From Comamonas testosteroni (lineage in GTDB: Bacteria > Pseudomonadota > Gammaproteobacteria > Burkholderiales > Burkholderiaceae_C), in the NCBI RefSeq assembly GCF_000761245.1, contig NZ_AWOR01000042.1, positions 62,001 to 126,000 of the forward strand: a DNA stretch of 64,000 bases, written 5' to 3'. Below the pieces are notes generated by a model, which saw only the letters and a program-made list of their open reading frames with translations, ran no database searches and was not told the origin of the DNA. Position numbers and translations under genes: made by a program. Shown here piece by piece: positions 18,743 to 27,547 of the stretch (positions are counted from its first letter, which is position 1; every line of letters starts with the position of its first letter).

Positions 18743-19060
18743 CTCTTGTCTCAGGTTGTGAAAAAAGGGGGAAAGGTGCCTTGGGCCTGCATCCCGGGCT
18801 TGCGCAATGGGGCCTGACACAGCGGGACGACACTTTCTTGATGCAATGCGTTCCCACAATACAAAATTCTACGCGCAACCGGGCCGATTTTTTTAAGTCT
18901 TGTACAAGACTCAAGGATTTAGCTCAACTTTCGCAAGGTGTTTTCATAGGGAAACAGGCTTTTTTCCCCGGTTTTCTGCCATGTAAAAATGTCGCACTGC
19001 GGCATTCATTTAGAGACATCACAGCCATGCAAGTTGCGTTGAAGAGTTGCGTTGCGCGGC

Positions 19061-19114
19061 CTTTGGCACAAATTTGCGCGATCTTTGGCGCAAAGTAGCA
19101 CAGGCTTTGGCACC
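19061..19114 (+). repeat. Three 22-bp-phased CTTTGGCRC repeats upstream of the gemA-like gene
   Basis: The 9-10 base core CTTTGGCAC/CTTTGGCGC/CTTTGGCAC begins at 19061, 19083 and 19105, exactly 22 bp apart, so all lie on one DNA face. They precede the Mu-like regulatory pair and could be repressor or transposase binding sites. The last two members are conserved in the second copy of this region at 23891 and 23913. Confidence 0.6.
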
Positions 19115-19134
19115 AAGGCTGACAAATCGGCAAG
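19071..19134 (+). repeat. 64-bp direct repeat, copy 1 (partner at 23879-23942)
   Basis: Aligning this segment with 23879-23942 gives 59 matches in 64 bases without gaps. Weaker similarity continues about 30 bp further. It lies upstream of the better-preserved gemA-mor pair and contains two of the 22-bp-phased repeats. Confidence 0.85.
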
Positions 19135-19252
19135 CATTAGTTCACCACAAGTGTTGCTTTGCTGCATATCAATAGCTCGCTGATCCATATAAGACTTCGG
19201 ATCACTGCTCATCACTCTTCGTCATCGAAAAAGATCTTCTGAGCCAAGCGTC

Positions 19253-19774
19253 GTGCTTTTGACGTATGCCTTCAAACACGAGCATTCGCTAACAAGCAGA
19301 CCTCAAAAAACTGTACTGCACATTCTTGTTGCTCACACCTCGCCTTTTGCGGCAAAAGATCAGCGCCGCCGTGAGCTGAGCCGCATCCATCAGGGGCGCA
19401 CCGCCCTGGGGTGGACGGAGGATGACTACCGCTTCCACCTGGTTGCAATCAAGGGCGTGGCCAGCTCTGCGGATCTGGATGCAGCGGGTCGCGCCAAGGT
19501 GCTGGCTCACATGGCCAAGCTGGGCTATCAGCCCAAGTCCCGCAGCTTCAAGCCCTTTGGTCAGCCCGAAAAGATCAAGTGGCTCTGGAAGAAGCTCAAT
19601 GAAGCAGGCGGCCTGCGCAACGGCAGCCCCGCCGCCCTGCTCGCCTTCGTGAGTCGCACCACAGGCACAACGGTGTCGGATCTGAAGTTCCTGCCAACCG
19701 CCCAGGCCAGCACGGTCATTGAGGCGCTGAAGTCCATGCTGGATCGCGCCAAACGTCAGCCAGCATTGAAATGA
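19253..19774 (+). CDS. Mu gp16/GemA-family protein, probably prophage remnant
   Basis: From about residue 33 the protein follows the gp16/GemA family: RRRELSRIHQGRTALGWTEDDYR, AKVLAHMAKLGY and EKIKWLWKKLNEAGG, ending in a lysine-rich tail. In Mu this family is an early regulatory protein affecting host gene expression. The frame opens at a GTG (19253) without a good ribosome binding site. The first 30 residues do not fit the family, so the true start is uncertain or lost. It overlaps the following mor-like frame by four bases (ATGA), as in an intact phage operon. A decayed second copy lies at 26357. Confidence 0.7.
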   Translation: MLLTYAFKHEHSLTSRPQKTVLHILVAHTSPFAAKDQRRRELSRIHQGRTALGWTEDDYRFHLVAIKGVASSADLDAAGRAKVLAHMAKLGYQPKSRSFKPFGQPEKIKWLWKKLNEAGGLRNGSPAALLAFVSRTTGTTVSDLKFLPTAQASTVIEALKSMLDRAKRQPALK

Positions 19775-20185
19775 CCCAGACCTTCCCCATCCCCATTGAC
19801 CTGCTGCCGCCGCTGCTGCAGGAGTTTGAGCGCCTGGTAGTCTGCAGGCCACCATGGCGCTGGTTCAGAAATGGGGTGGGCTGCGGGTTTACTTCCCAAC
19901 CCCAGAGCGTGTCACCGAAGATCACCCCTATGCCGCAGTCATTGGCGTCGAGGCGCTTTAAAGCTGGCAGAGGAGTATGGGGGCCTGCCTCATTTCCAGC
20001 TGCCTAAAGCGGAAAGAGCGCTCCAGGCCGTGCGCAATGCACGGATTGCATCTGAGTACGCGACCAACAAGATTGCTCGAGAGATCGCAGCCGAATACGG
20101 TCTCACTGAGGGTCAAGTGGTTCGCATAGCGGCCAGCTTGGGAGTGACAGCCCCGCTCGACCGGAGGCAGCGGGCACTCTTTTAA
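19771..20185 (+). pseudogene. Mor/C-family middle-gene activator, frameshifted
   Basis: Three frames together spell one Mor-like protein. The first is from 19771 (DLLPPLLQEFERLV). The second is from about 19842 (LQATMALVQKWGGLRVYF, PYAAVIGVEAL). The third runs to the stop at 20185 (LAEEYGGLPHFQLPKAERAL, then a helix-turn-helix with IAREIAAEYGLTEGQVVRIA). Breaks lie near 19840 and near 19960. Mor and C are dimeric activators of Mu middle and late promoters. As written the gene cannot make a full protein. Sequencing error is an alternative, but two independent breaks plus the decayed second copy argue for real decay. Confidence 0.75.
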
Positions 20186-20215
20186 ACCCGCCTTGCCTCA
20201 CACAAAAGAGAAAAC

Positions 20216-20245
20216 GCCCGACCATGCATGGTTGGGCATTTTTTT
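20216..20245 (+). terminator. Intrinsic terminator after the mor remnant
   Basis: Arms GCCCGACCATG and CATGGTTGGGC pair over 11 positions with one G-U pair and are followed by seven T. It closes the gemA-mor transcript. Confidence 0.85.
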
Positions 20246-20437
20246 AAGAAAATTTTTCTATAAGTGGTGATTCCATGAATGGTAATCATAAAAACAGACA
20301 TTATAAAACCATATTAATACAATTATTCAAAATTAATTGCCGCATATATTAATTGCAGATACAAATAATACAAAAAACATCAATTAATATTGTATTCCAC
20401 TACATATAAGTAGCCTGTAAATCATTAATTATCACCA
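20246..20437. other. Extremely AT-rich spacer
   Basis: This spacer between the mor terminator and the end of the helicase gene is almost entirely A and T, with repeated ATTAATA- and AATACAA-type words. No gene is visible. Composition like this is a typical H-NS target and marks the boundary of foreign DNA. Confidence 0.6.
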
Positions 20438-23140
20438 TTAAATTTTCACAAGGCCTCGACGGCTCGAAAGAATATGAATATCCTTTGCATTTGATTCTCT
20501 ATTCAACTTCTTAATGACACTCTGCTGTGTCTCTGGAGTCCAGAAAATCTTTAAACTCTCTCGAGCCCGAGTGATTGCGGTGTAAAAAATGCTATGTGAC
20601 ACGTCATCCTCATTAGCATCAGTGACGACAACCTTTACTGAATCATATTCAAGGCCTTGTGCCTTGTGGATTGAAACAGCATATGCCACCTGAAATGGTA
20701 CGATGGTATTAAGTGAATCATCATCGTCATCATCACTGGTCGCCATGTCATAGACAGAGAATCGTACTATTGAGTCCCTGATCCATACAACTTCATTATT
20801 ATCTGCTACATCAAATGCATTTAAAGGTCGATCCAACTCGACATCGAATTGAATTTTCCCTTCTTCCCTACTAATTCCAACAATAAAACCTTTTAAATTA
20901 TTATAAAATAATGGTCGAAATCTCTCAGTATCATTAAACAGTATGGGATCGCCAACTTTATAAGTAGAGTAACGCCAAACAGTTGCCTGACCTGGATTAC
21001 CACTTTGAAGAAAACGATTAATATTATTTATTCCGTAAAGTCCATCGTAGTTTAAACAAAGAATAATCTCATCCTTACCCTGACGACGAAATAGAGTATT
21101 ATCCAACACTGCAGAATATCCATTACGAACCATTATTTCAGTTATATCATCCCTAATAAATCTAACTGCATCCCAGAATCTCAAAAGTGAAGAATTTTTC
21201 GTTCTATAAGGGGTTGTCAGTTCAAAAATAGAGGAAGCAGGTATAAAGGCTCGTATTACCTCAAACCAGTTACCGAACTGAATAGACTCAATTTGGTATG
21301 TATCACCAACTAGCACAAGCAACTTGAACCGAGTATTCAGCAGCACCTTCAGAAAGTCCGCATTGCTAACGGTACTACATTCATCAACGACCAGAATATC
21401 GTACTCCTGATCTATCTTTTTTCTTCCCACTTGGCTGCTAATAGTTCTAAATTCCGAGTTTTGTGCTGTGATTTTCCTCTTAAGATTGTCAATTGCAGGA
21501 TTGGTATGCGCCAAAAATAATTTATTTTTATCATTAAAATAATTAGCGACATGGTCAACCATTGTCGACTTTCCAGTCCCTGCAGCACCGTATATCACTG
21601 CGACTGTTGATCCACTGAAAAGTTTTCTTAGAACATCTACTTTAATCTGATCATCGATCACTCGGTGCGATTGGGAGAGCCAGCGCTCAACCGACTGAGT
21701 ATAACCATCTATTTTTAATGAAGCATATTCTTGCAACTTCTCGACGATAGAGCATGTTTCATCTTCGTACCCTGAAATATGAATGTACTTTCCATCGACA
21801 ACTAATTTCCGATGCACATGCTTCCGATATAAATTATTATTGTACTCCTCAGACAATTCAGAAATACTGCCATAATCCTCAACATCTTTTAAGGGCGTGT
21901 AAAGAATCCCACGACTCTCCACATTATTCTTTACATGCCTTCCTAAAAGCTCGTGCTTACGATCAACAATGTCAGTGCTTTCAACTACATCCCAGTACTT
22001 TGGGTTATGCCCTGGCAAAGAAGTGCACAATGGCATAGTATCAAACGGAATACACCCATAAGAAAGCCGCATTGCCGAAAGCATCGCAGATTCCTCCGAA
22101 TTAAATACCATCTTTAATGTCTGATTATGCATCCGCACAGAGAGATATCGAATTACATTTTTCCCTCGCGCTGAAAGCTTCGATATGTTTCTTACTTTAT
22201 CGAAAGTTGGAAAAATCTGCAACTGTCTTTCATTATCTCTAACAGCCTCCTCTTTCATAGAAGAATATGCATTATCTGGCATATCGATCAATTCAACCAA
22301 GTTCCGACCACCCACAGTCAACCACTTCATCAAAAGCTGATATTCATTTGAATTTGTTCGAACCGAAGTTTTAAGCCCCAATAATCTTGAGAAGTTAACA
22401 AACTCACATGGCCGAATGGAAACCTCCCAGTTTCGAATAATCGTAATAGGCATGGTTTGACCGATGACATCAATGGACTCCCTTCGGAGAGTCAACATTG
22501 CTGAGTACTTGTCAGTCATGTCTATTAATGTAAAGGCAATTATTCGGTCAAACTTATTAGTCTTATTGACTGCCCTATAAAATGTCACCTCATAATAAAC
22601 ACGACCTCTAACAAAAAATGGGCGCGTCTTATGGATGTAGTATCTATCTCGAGCATCTTCTCCCCGAGGCATAGATCGGGATAGCTCAATTTTTTCTGCA
22701 ATTTTCTCATAATACTCGAGCAACGATGGGTCTAAATCTACTGGAAATTTTTCCAAATTATTAAGTATCTCAACTCCATAATTCTCTTTTAAAACGCTAC
22801 GAATACGATATAGGTATTCATAATATTTGAGCATTAAGCGCTCAGATGCATCGCCATCAAGAGTATAGTGAGAGGCGATCTTCTGAATCAGCTTGTGAAA
22901 TTTACCTATAAAACTCAGCTTACCGTTGCTCTTGACATAATTCAGTCCGGGCTCTATTGATGCATAAATAAATTCTGTTTCAAGAGATTTAGTATGAAAA
23001 AGAACTACCACGCCCTCAACAAGGTTCCGAAGTTGGGACAAGACATTCTGAGATAACAAACCCCGATGGTCAACGAGCATATCAATATTATGGGATATCG
23101 CTCTGTTGGCATTATTGATTTGCATGAAGACCGTAATCAT
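20438..23140 (-). CDS. SF1 (RecD/UvrD-C2-like) helicase with large unassigned N-terminal region, 900 aa
   Basis: The C-terminal half is a superfamily 1 helicase. Walker A is YGAAGTGKST (Lys524). Walker B is VVDECS (Asp586-Glu587). Motif III-like VGDTYQIESI is near residue 615, and late motifs are VSIHKAQGLEYDSV and YTAITRARESL. An aspartate run (SDDDDDDS) interrupts the C-terminal domain. The first ~500 residues match nothing I recognise. They are rich in Lys, Asn, Ile and Tyr and may be a sensor or nucleic-acid module. Codon and base use are strikingly AT-rich compared with every neighbour, so the gene was probably acquired. A phage-defence role is plausible from context but unproven. A second in-frame ATG lies five codons downstream. 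Confidence 0.85.
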   Translation of the reverse strand: MITVFMQINNANRAISHNIDMLVDHRGLLSQNVLSQLRNLVEGVVVLFHTKSLETEFIYASIEPGLNYVKSNGKLSFIGKFHKLIQKIASHYTLDGDASERLMLKYYEYLYRIRSVLKENYGVEILNNLEKFPVDLDPSLLEYYEKIAEKIELSRSMPRGEDARDRYYIHKTRPFFVRGRVYYEVTFYRAVNKTNKFDRIIAFTLIDMTDKYSAMLTLRRESIDVIGQTMPITIIRNWEVSIRPCEFVNFSRLLGLKTSVRTNSNEYQLLMKWLTVGGRNLVELIDMPDNAYSSMKEEAVRDNERQLQIFPTFDKVRNISKLSARGKNVIRYLSVRMHNQTLKMVFNSEESAMLSAMRLSYGCIPFDTMPLCTSLPGHNPKYWDVVESTDIVDRKHELLGRHVKNNVESRGILYTPLKDVEDYGSISELSEEYNNNLYRKHVHRKLVVDGKYIHISGYEDETCSIVEKLQEYASLKIDGYTQSVERWLSQSHRVIDDQIKVDVLRKLFSGSTVAVIYGAAGTGKSTMVDHVANYFNDKNKLFLAHTNPAIDNLKRKITAQNSEFRTISSQVGRKKIDQEYDILVVDECSTVSNADFLKVLLNTRFKLLVLVGDTYQIESIQFGNWFEVIRAFIPASSIFELTTPYRTKNSSLLRFWDAVRFIRDDITEIMVRNGYSAVLDNTLFRRQGKDEIILCLNYDGLYGINNINRFLQSGNPGQATVWRYSTYKVGDPILFNDTERFRPLFYNNLKGFIVGISREEGKIQFDVELDRPLNAFDVADNNEVVWIRDSIVRFSVYDMATSDDDDDDSLNTIVPFQVAYAVSIHKAQGLEYDSVKVVVTDANEDDVSHSIFYTAITRARESLKIFWTPETQQSVIKKLNRESNAKDIHILSSRRGLVKI

Positions 23141-23570
23141 ACGAATATATCTTTCTTATTAAAATGAAAAATAAATAATATTTAAATACCGAGAATCAAC
23201 TATTTATAATATTCATAGCAATTTAAATAAATATAAAATTTGCTTCAGTGATGGATTCACAAAAATCAGTGTAACAAGATACAACATTTAAGTCATAAAA
23301 TCTACACAAGACAAACTCATTGCAAAGAACTCGTACAGTGCGTAAGAGAGCACACAGACAGGTCAAATCACATGTTGTGCCTTAGCCAGAGTTGCAGACT
23401 GAGAGCTCAACTGGAGCGCTTATGACCGACTCAAAACCTAAGATGTTTCATGCGTCCTCCGCTTTGCTCATCTGCATAAAGGCAACTTCCCAGCGAACAA
23501 ATCGACGCAAGGTCGGAAGACATTGCATTCCAACACGATCAGACCAACTAGTTGATTTTATTGACCTTTA

Positions 23571-23600
23571 AAGGTAGGAAGTCAGCTGGCTTCCTACCTT
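23571..23600. repeat. Perfect 11-bp inverted repeat
   Basis: Arms AAGGTAGGAAG and CTTCCTACCTT flank an 8-bp loop. There is no adjacent T-run, so it is more likely an operator, an RNA hairpin or a mobile-element end than a terminator. Confidence 0.7.
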
Positions 23601-23878
23601 GGAACTTCCATGCTCAGTTAGAAGTAGACATATGCGCGGCGACCACAAGAAGCGCTTAAGTAGTGTGCCAAGCCAAGCGAAGCTTGGAGGTCCGAGTAAA
23701 CCTATTCCACCCGTTATAGGCCCACTCCGACCGTTGTATGCCTTTTTTCAACCCATTCTGTGCCAAACCTTCTGCAACAAGCAAAAAGGTCGATTTGCCA
23801 TGCAATCCCGCACCGGTATTAACTTTCCAAGAAGTTCCATCTCCTGTGCTCAGTGCCAAAGCGCTCACTCCCCCACAA

Positions 23879-23942
23879 AATTTGCGCGATCTTTAGCACA
23901 AAGTAGCACAGCCTTTGGTACCAAGGCTGACAAATTGGCAAG
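23879..23942 (+). repeat. 64-bp direct repeat, copy 2 (partner at 19071-19134)
   Basis: It is identical to copy 1 at 59 of 64 positions and retains the phased cores at 23891 (CTTTAGCAC) and 23913 (CTTTGGTAC). Unlike copy 1 it is not followed directly by a gemA-like gene. The gemA remnant is 2.4 kb further on. Confidence 0.85.
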
Positions 23943-24228
23943 AGATAGCCGCCACGAATGTGTTGTTTTGTCGCCAACAGCCCGAGCCAGCTTCGGCGAT
24001 GAATGTATCAGCTAGTGGACTTTCAGTCCTACAGGAGCGGCAGGAATCGCCCCTCAGCAGTCATTCAATGCAGGCTTAATGCAGCCACTCCATTGCTATA
24101 GTCATGTGGCAAATTTAGGCTACTCCTGCTCTGAAAAAGCAGGCAACTATGAGCGTAGGAGCCTTTGACGGTCTATTTTGGATGCAATCTAATTTAGGCT
24201 AGAAGATCGTCAATTATGAAAGAGCGTC

Positions 24229-24618
24229 ATGCGAAATCTATTAATGTCGGCGCTGATTGGTGTGGTTTGTATGAACGCTAGCGCGACGTGCTGGAGGGTC
24301 ACAGATTTACGTGGAAGTTCAGCGCGCGCCTCAAGTGGCTTCACGTTAGGCCATGATGGTTTTACTGGACAGACGTTCGAGATCACAATCAACAATGACG
24401 CAGGGGCAGTGAAGCCGTCGAATCTTGATTGCCGCCCGGCAACAAAGAACTCGTTAGTATGCATAGACTCTAAGGATGATCGGCTAACCGTCGAAACGTG
24501 GTCAATAGATGAGAGTCAGCGAAAGCTTGTCCATACAAAGGCAATTAGTGGCTACGGTTCGTACGATGGTGGAAATCTCTTTATTGGAAAAATCATCGGG
24601 ACATGTAATGCAGGCTAA
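24229..24618 (+). CDS. Small exported hypothetical protein, 129 aa
   Basis: The N-terminus MRNLLMSALIGVVCMNASA is a signal peptide, with probable cleavage before Thr20-Cys21. The mature protein is strand-rich with four cysteines (TCWRV, NLDC, SLVCID, GTCNAG), suggesting two disulphides in a periplasmic or secreted beta domain. I do not recognise a family. It has moderate GC and lies in the island between the helicase and the H-NS gene, with no obvious partner. Confidence 0.6.
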   Translation: MRNLLMSALIGVVCMNASATCWRVTDLRGSSARASSGFTLGHDGFTGQTFEITINNDAGAVKPSNLDCRPATKNSLVCIDSKDDRLTVETWSIDESQRKLVHTKAISGYGSYDGGNLFIGKIIGTCNAG

Positions 24619-24786
24619 TTTTCCGATATTGGTTTAGTGGGCGAACCACGCCGCTGTGCGCTACATAGCTTCTGCATTGGGCATCTGATTCCTCTCGCCT
24701 TAATCAGCCGTTCCTGGCCGGTTTCGGCTGTCGCTGACCGCCCCACAGGGGACGTTGACATCCGACGATGAATGCTATGAGACGGG

Positions 24787-25080
24787 CTATATATCCTCTT
24801 GCTTGCTGTACAAGTTCTTTTCATACCAAGCTTCTGAATGAACATTGCCGGGGGCTACCTCAAGCATTTCTCGCACTCTGGACAAGGGCACCCGGACCAA
24901 ATGATGCCCGGCCTCAAACTCCAACCACAGCGACTCGTCCAAATCGCTAGCAACAACAGTTATCAACGAATGATCTTTACCGTCGATCTCTGCAAATAGC
25001 TCAAGCTGTTTCCCAGCATCGACTGCTCCGAACCACTGAAGGCGAGTGTCCGGTTCAATAGGCAGGCGTTTCGTGCTCAT
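24787..25080 (-). CDS. Hypothetical protein, 97 aa
   Basis: A small soluble protein beginning MSTKRLPIEPDTRLQWFGAV. It has a strand-rich core (KQLELFAEIDGKDHSLITVVA) and an acidic middle, and ends with an aromatic/charged segment (HSEAWYEKNLYSKQEDI). The composition is consistent with a real folded protein. It has no signal peptide or membrane segment. No family or partner was recognised. It stands alone on the minus strand inside the accessory region. Confidence 0.55.
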   Translation of the reverse strand: MSTKRLPIEPDTRLQWFGAVDAGKQLELFAEIDGKDHSLITVVASDLDESLWLEFEAGHHLVRVPLSRVREMLEVAPGNVHSEAWYEKNLYSKQEDI

Positions 25081-25493
25081 GGCTTTTCATGCGTCCTATT
25101 GCATCGTGTTGGCCGCGAAAGTTAGCCAGTATGGCACCCCAAATGCGTTATCACTAAATAAGATGAAGTTCTACTCCGCAAATTTTGTATATGCCTCGAT
25201 GAGGGAACACCAATCTTTGAGCTCGATAGCAGGCTGATCGCGTGATCTTTCAACATAAAGAGTGACACCCATAACAGCACCTTTCACTGCATTTGTACGG
25301 TACAGGGCAGGAGTCTATCGGCACTATCTCTGGTCCGAAAATGGCCGAGCACAGTCGGGCATGGCGACCCTCTGCGGCCATGTTGCAGCACTCAAGACAT
25401 AGGCTCCAAGCCTAGCCCTACGCATTGCAGAACCCACTTTTTCTGCCCCAACCTCTGCTTTGAACACCTAGAACTGGTACACAATGTGCGCGG
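25081..25493. other. Intergenic region upstream of the hns-like gene
   Basis: I see no gene here. Short open frames have no protein-like composition. The region precedes the palindrome at 25494 and the hns-like promoter. Confidence 0.4.
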
Positions 25494-25513
25494 TCACTTT
25501 CAACTGAAAGTGA
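25494..25513. promoter_or_regulatory. Palindrome upstream of the hns-like gene, candidate operator
   Basis: Nine-base arms TCACTTTCA and TGAAAGTGA flank two bases. The element lies 82 bp upstream of the H-NS start, a plausible site for autoregulation or for a phage/host regulator. Confidence 0.5.
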
Positions 25514-25594
25514 ACTAACTGCATAAGCGATGTATCTCATGTATGAGTGCACCAATTTAGTGCTATCTCAAACATTTACAGAGGATGTCTTTAA

Positions 25595-25888
25595 ATGAGT
25601 ACACATTCGTACAAGGAACTGTTGGCGCAACGCGAAGCTCTTGAACAGCAGATTGCTGCTGCTCGAAAGGCCGAAGTCGCAGGCGCGGTGCAAAAAATCA
25701 GGGACTTGGTCGAGGCTTTCGGCCTGACACAGGACGATGTCTTCCCTGCCGCCAAGCAAAAACAAAAGCGCGAGACTGGCTCTGTAGCCCCCAAATACCG
25801 CGACCCCGCCACAGGCCAGACTTGGTCCGGTCGAGGAAAGCCTCCGAATTGGATCAAAGATCAGGACCGTTCCAAGTTCGAAATCTAA
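25595..25888 (+). CDS. H-NS family nucleoid-associated protein
   Basis: This 97-residue protein has an N-terminal helical oligomerisation part (YKELLAQREALEQQIAAARK). It ends in the beta/gammaproteobacterial H-NS-type DNA-binding motif YRDPATGQTWSGRGKPPNW, with the TWSGRG core that enters AT-rich minor grooves. It is shorter than E. coli H-NS (137 residues) but normal for the BpH3/H-NS-like group. Its position at the edge of an AT-rich island suggests it was carried with the island or silences it. An intrinsic terminator follows at once. Confidence 0.92.
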   Translation: MSTHSYKELLAQREALEQQIAAARKAEVAGAVQKIRDLVEAFGLTQDDVFPAAKQKQKRETGSVAPKYRDPATGQTWSGRGKPPNWIKDQDRSKFEI

Positions 25889-25912
25889 AAGTGGCCCTAG
25901 CGGCCACTTTTT
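25887..25912 (+). terminator. Intrinsic terminator of the hns-like gene
   Basis: Arms AAAAGTGGCC and GGCCACTTTT with a 5-nt loop and a T-run overlap the end of the stop codon. Confidence 0.9.
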
Positions 25913-25964
25913 ATTTCTCCCAGCTGCCGCAGCGCTCGGGTTTGCCGGCGCTCTGGCGATTCCT

Positions 25965-26281
25965 TCAACACTGCCTCGCAGACCCCTTTGTCTTGGCCCA
26001 GTTGTAGATTTCCAGCGCGCCACGTTCACACCGATCCGCATCGCAGCCAACCGCGTACTCCTGCTCCTGAGCTTCCATCTCAAAGTCTTTGAAGCATTCC
26101 CGTATTGCAAAATCCGGTCGTTGATGCCGATGACGACCTTGTCTTTGATTTCCTTGGGCTTTTCAGCCCTAGGTTCGTACTGCTCCCACTCGAACCACAC
26201 ACCACAGCCTTCGGTTTTCCAGTGGATGTGCCCTGTCGTATCAATCCATCCGTTCCCTGGCAAGCTGCTCGATGTAGGCAT
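25965..26281 (-). pseudogene. Frameshifted hypothetical gene
   Basis: Two overlapping minus-strand frames read as one protein. The first part (GNGWIDTTGHIHWKTEGCGV, then EPRAEKPKEIKDKVVIGIND) leads to RILQYG. A one-base shift near 26098 then continues as ECFKDFEMEAQEQEYAVGCD, RCERGALEIYNWAKTKG and a stop at 25965. Both halves have normal protein composition, whereas the unshifted frame becomes arginine-rich nonsense. I do not recognise the family. Damage here fits the decay seen in the adjacent gemA and mor remnants. Confidence 0.5.
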
Positions 26282-26356
26282 CGCCCGCCATTCACCGATA
26301 TGCCGCTGATAGGTTCAGCCACGCCATAAACGAGGCCACATTCAGCAGGCCGCGAC

Positions 26357-26633
26357 AAGGGGCTTGCTCACATGGCCAAGCTGGGCTTGCAGCCCAAGTC
26401 CAGAAACTTCAAGCCATTTGGCCCAACCGAGAAGATCAGGTCTCTCTGAAGGAAGCCGGATGCAGCGGTGACCTGTGCAACAGGCAGCCTCGCCGCCCTG
26501 CTCGCCTTCGTGTGCCAAACCATAGGTACAGGAGTGTCGGATGTAAAGCTCCTGCCAACTGCGCAGGCCGACACCTTCTTTGAGGGGCTGAAGTCCATGC
26601 TGGATCGAGCCAAACGCCAGGCACAGTTCAAAG
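26357..26633 (+). pseudogene. Second, truncated copy of the gp16/GemA-like gene
   Basis: The sequence parallels the gene at 19253 from its AHMAKLG segment onward (AHMAKLGLQPKSRNFKPFG, then SLAALLAFVCQTIGTGVSD and LKSMLDRAKRQ). The 5' half is missing, a stop or frameshift occurs near 26448, and no stop matches the original end. It is a direct-orientation relic about 7 kb from copy 1. Confidence 0.8.
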
Positions 26634-26642
26634 GACCCAGGC

Positions 26643-27035
26643 ATGTACGGCCCCATCGATCTGCCACCACCGCTGCGGCAAGAGCCGGAGAGCCTGGTGG
26701 GTCTACCAGCCACCAGGGCACTGGTTCAGAAATGAAGTGAGCTGCGAGTGCACTTCCAACACCAGAGCGCACAACCGAAGACTCTCATAAGCGAAGGTAA
26801 CTGGCCTGGATGCGCTTTTAGAGCGTGTAAAGGAGTACGAAGGGTTGTCCCATTTTCAGCTGCCGAAGGCAGAAAGAGCGCTCCAGGCCGTGCTCAACGC
26901 GCATATCGCCGCAGCGTTACGCAGCGCATAGATCGCGTGAAAAATAGCAGCCGAGTACTGCCCCAAGTGGTAAGGATCGTCGCCACTCCAAGAGTCAACG
27001 CCCCGCTCGGCAGACGGCCGCAAGACTTTTTCTAG
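26643..27035 (+). pseudogene. Second, degenerate copy of the Mor-like gene
   Basis: Segments equivalent to the 19771 gene are visible (PIDLPPPLRQE-like start, then LSHFQLPKAERALQAVLNA). These are interrupted by frameshifts and stops, and the helix-turn-helix is scrambled. The end corresponds to the copy-1 end (APLGRRPQDFF versus APLDRRQRALF). The copy is clearly more decayed than copy 1. Confidence 0.75.
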
Positions 27036-27547
27036 TCGAACACCACTCCTGAAAAAACGCCCAGTTTCATTCAAAGCTGTGCGTTTTAGAACGTTCTCCA
27101 AACTGATATGGCTCAGGAATTCAAAAGAAAAAAGCCAACTCTTGTTGAGGCTCAATTGTAAAAACTCACAGTTACTTGAATCCAGCTTCTATGTAATGCG
27201 TCTTGATCGCATCAGTGACACTGAAAAAGAACGCTATTTATCTGCTGGCTACTGAATATCGCACTGCTATTCCGAACTGGCAAACGGATGCTTCAAGACC
27301 AACCGACACGCAGAATCTCGCAAATTTCGAGGCCTCGGCAATGTCAACCAATGACAACAAATGAAACAAAGCGCATATTGTTTGTATATTTGAGCTTGTA
27401 TCCCTCAGTTTGCATGCTTACGAGACCCTGCACATTCCTCCCCTATGGAGTGTCTGGAGTTCTTGCATGGATGGTGATATCAGCCTTGGCCCGCAGCAAG
27501 TGAAAAATGGCTTGTAGCGGCCTGCATCTAGCGTAGGAGCGCGTTCT
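27036..27547. other. Intergenic region
   Basis: No gene is recognisable between the mor remnant and the large GGDEF/EAL gene. Composition is intermediate, changing from the island back to the core chromosome. The last 100 bases must contain the promoter of the downstream gene. Confidence 0.4.

Larger units (their letters stand above)
23141..24228. other. AT-rich intergenic region with hairpin and duplicated control region
   Basis: No convincing gene is visible in about 1.1 kb. The first 150 bases, upstream of the helicase, are very AT-rich and must hold its promoter. A perfect 11-bp inverted repeat lies at 23571-23600. The second copy of the 64-bp direct repeat is at 23879-23942. The phrase AATTTAGGCTA occurs twice shortly before the next gene. 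Short open frames here have no protein-like composition. Confidence 0.5.

Noticed and set aside
16616-18817. 733-codon plus-strand open frame opposite the monomeric isocitrate dehydrogenase
   Set aside because: Composition is Val/His/Leu low-quality shadow coding. The opposite strand is an unmistakable enzyme.
24600-25200. Integron cassette recombination sites around the small orphan genes
   Set aside because: No paired GTTRRRY/RYYYAAC core sites were found.
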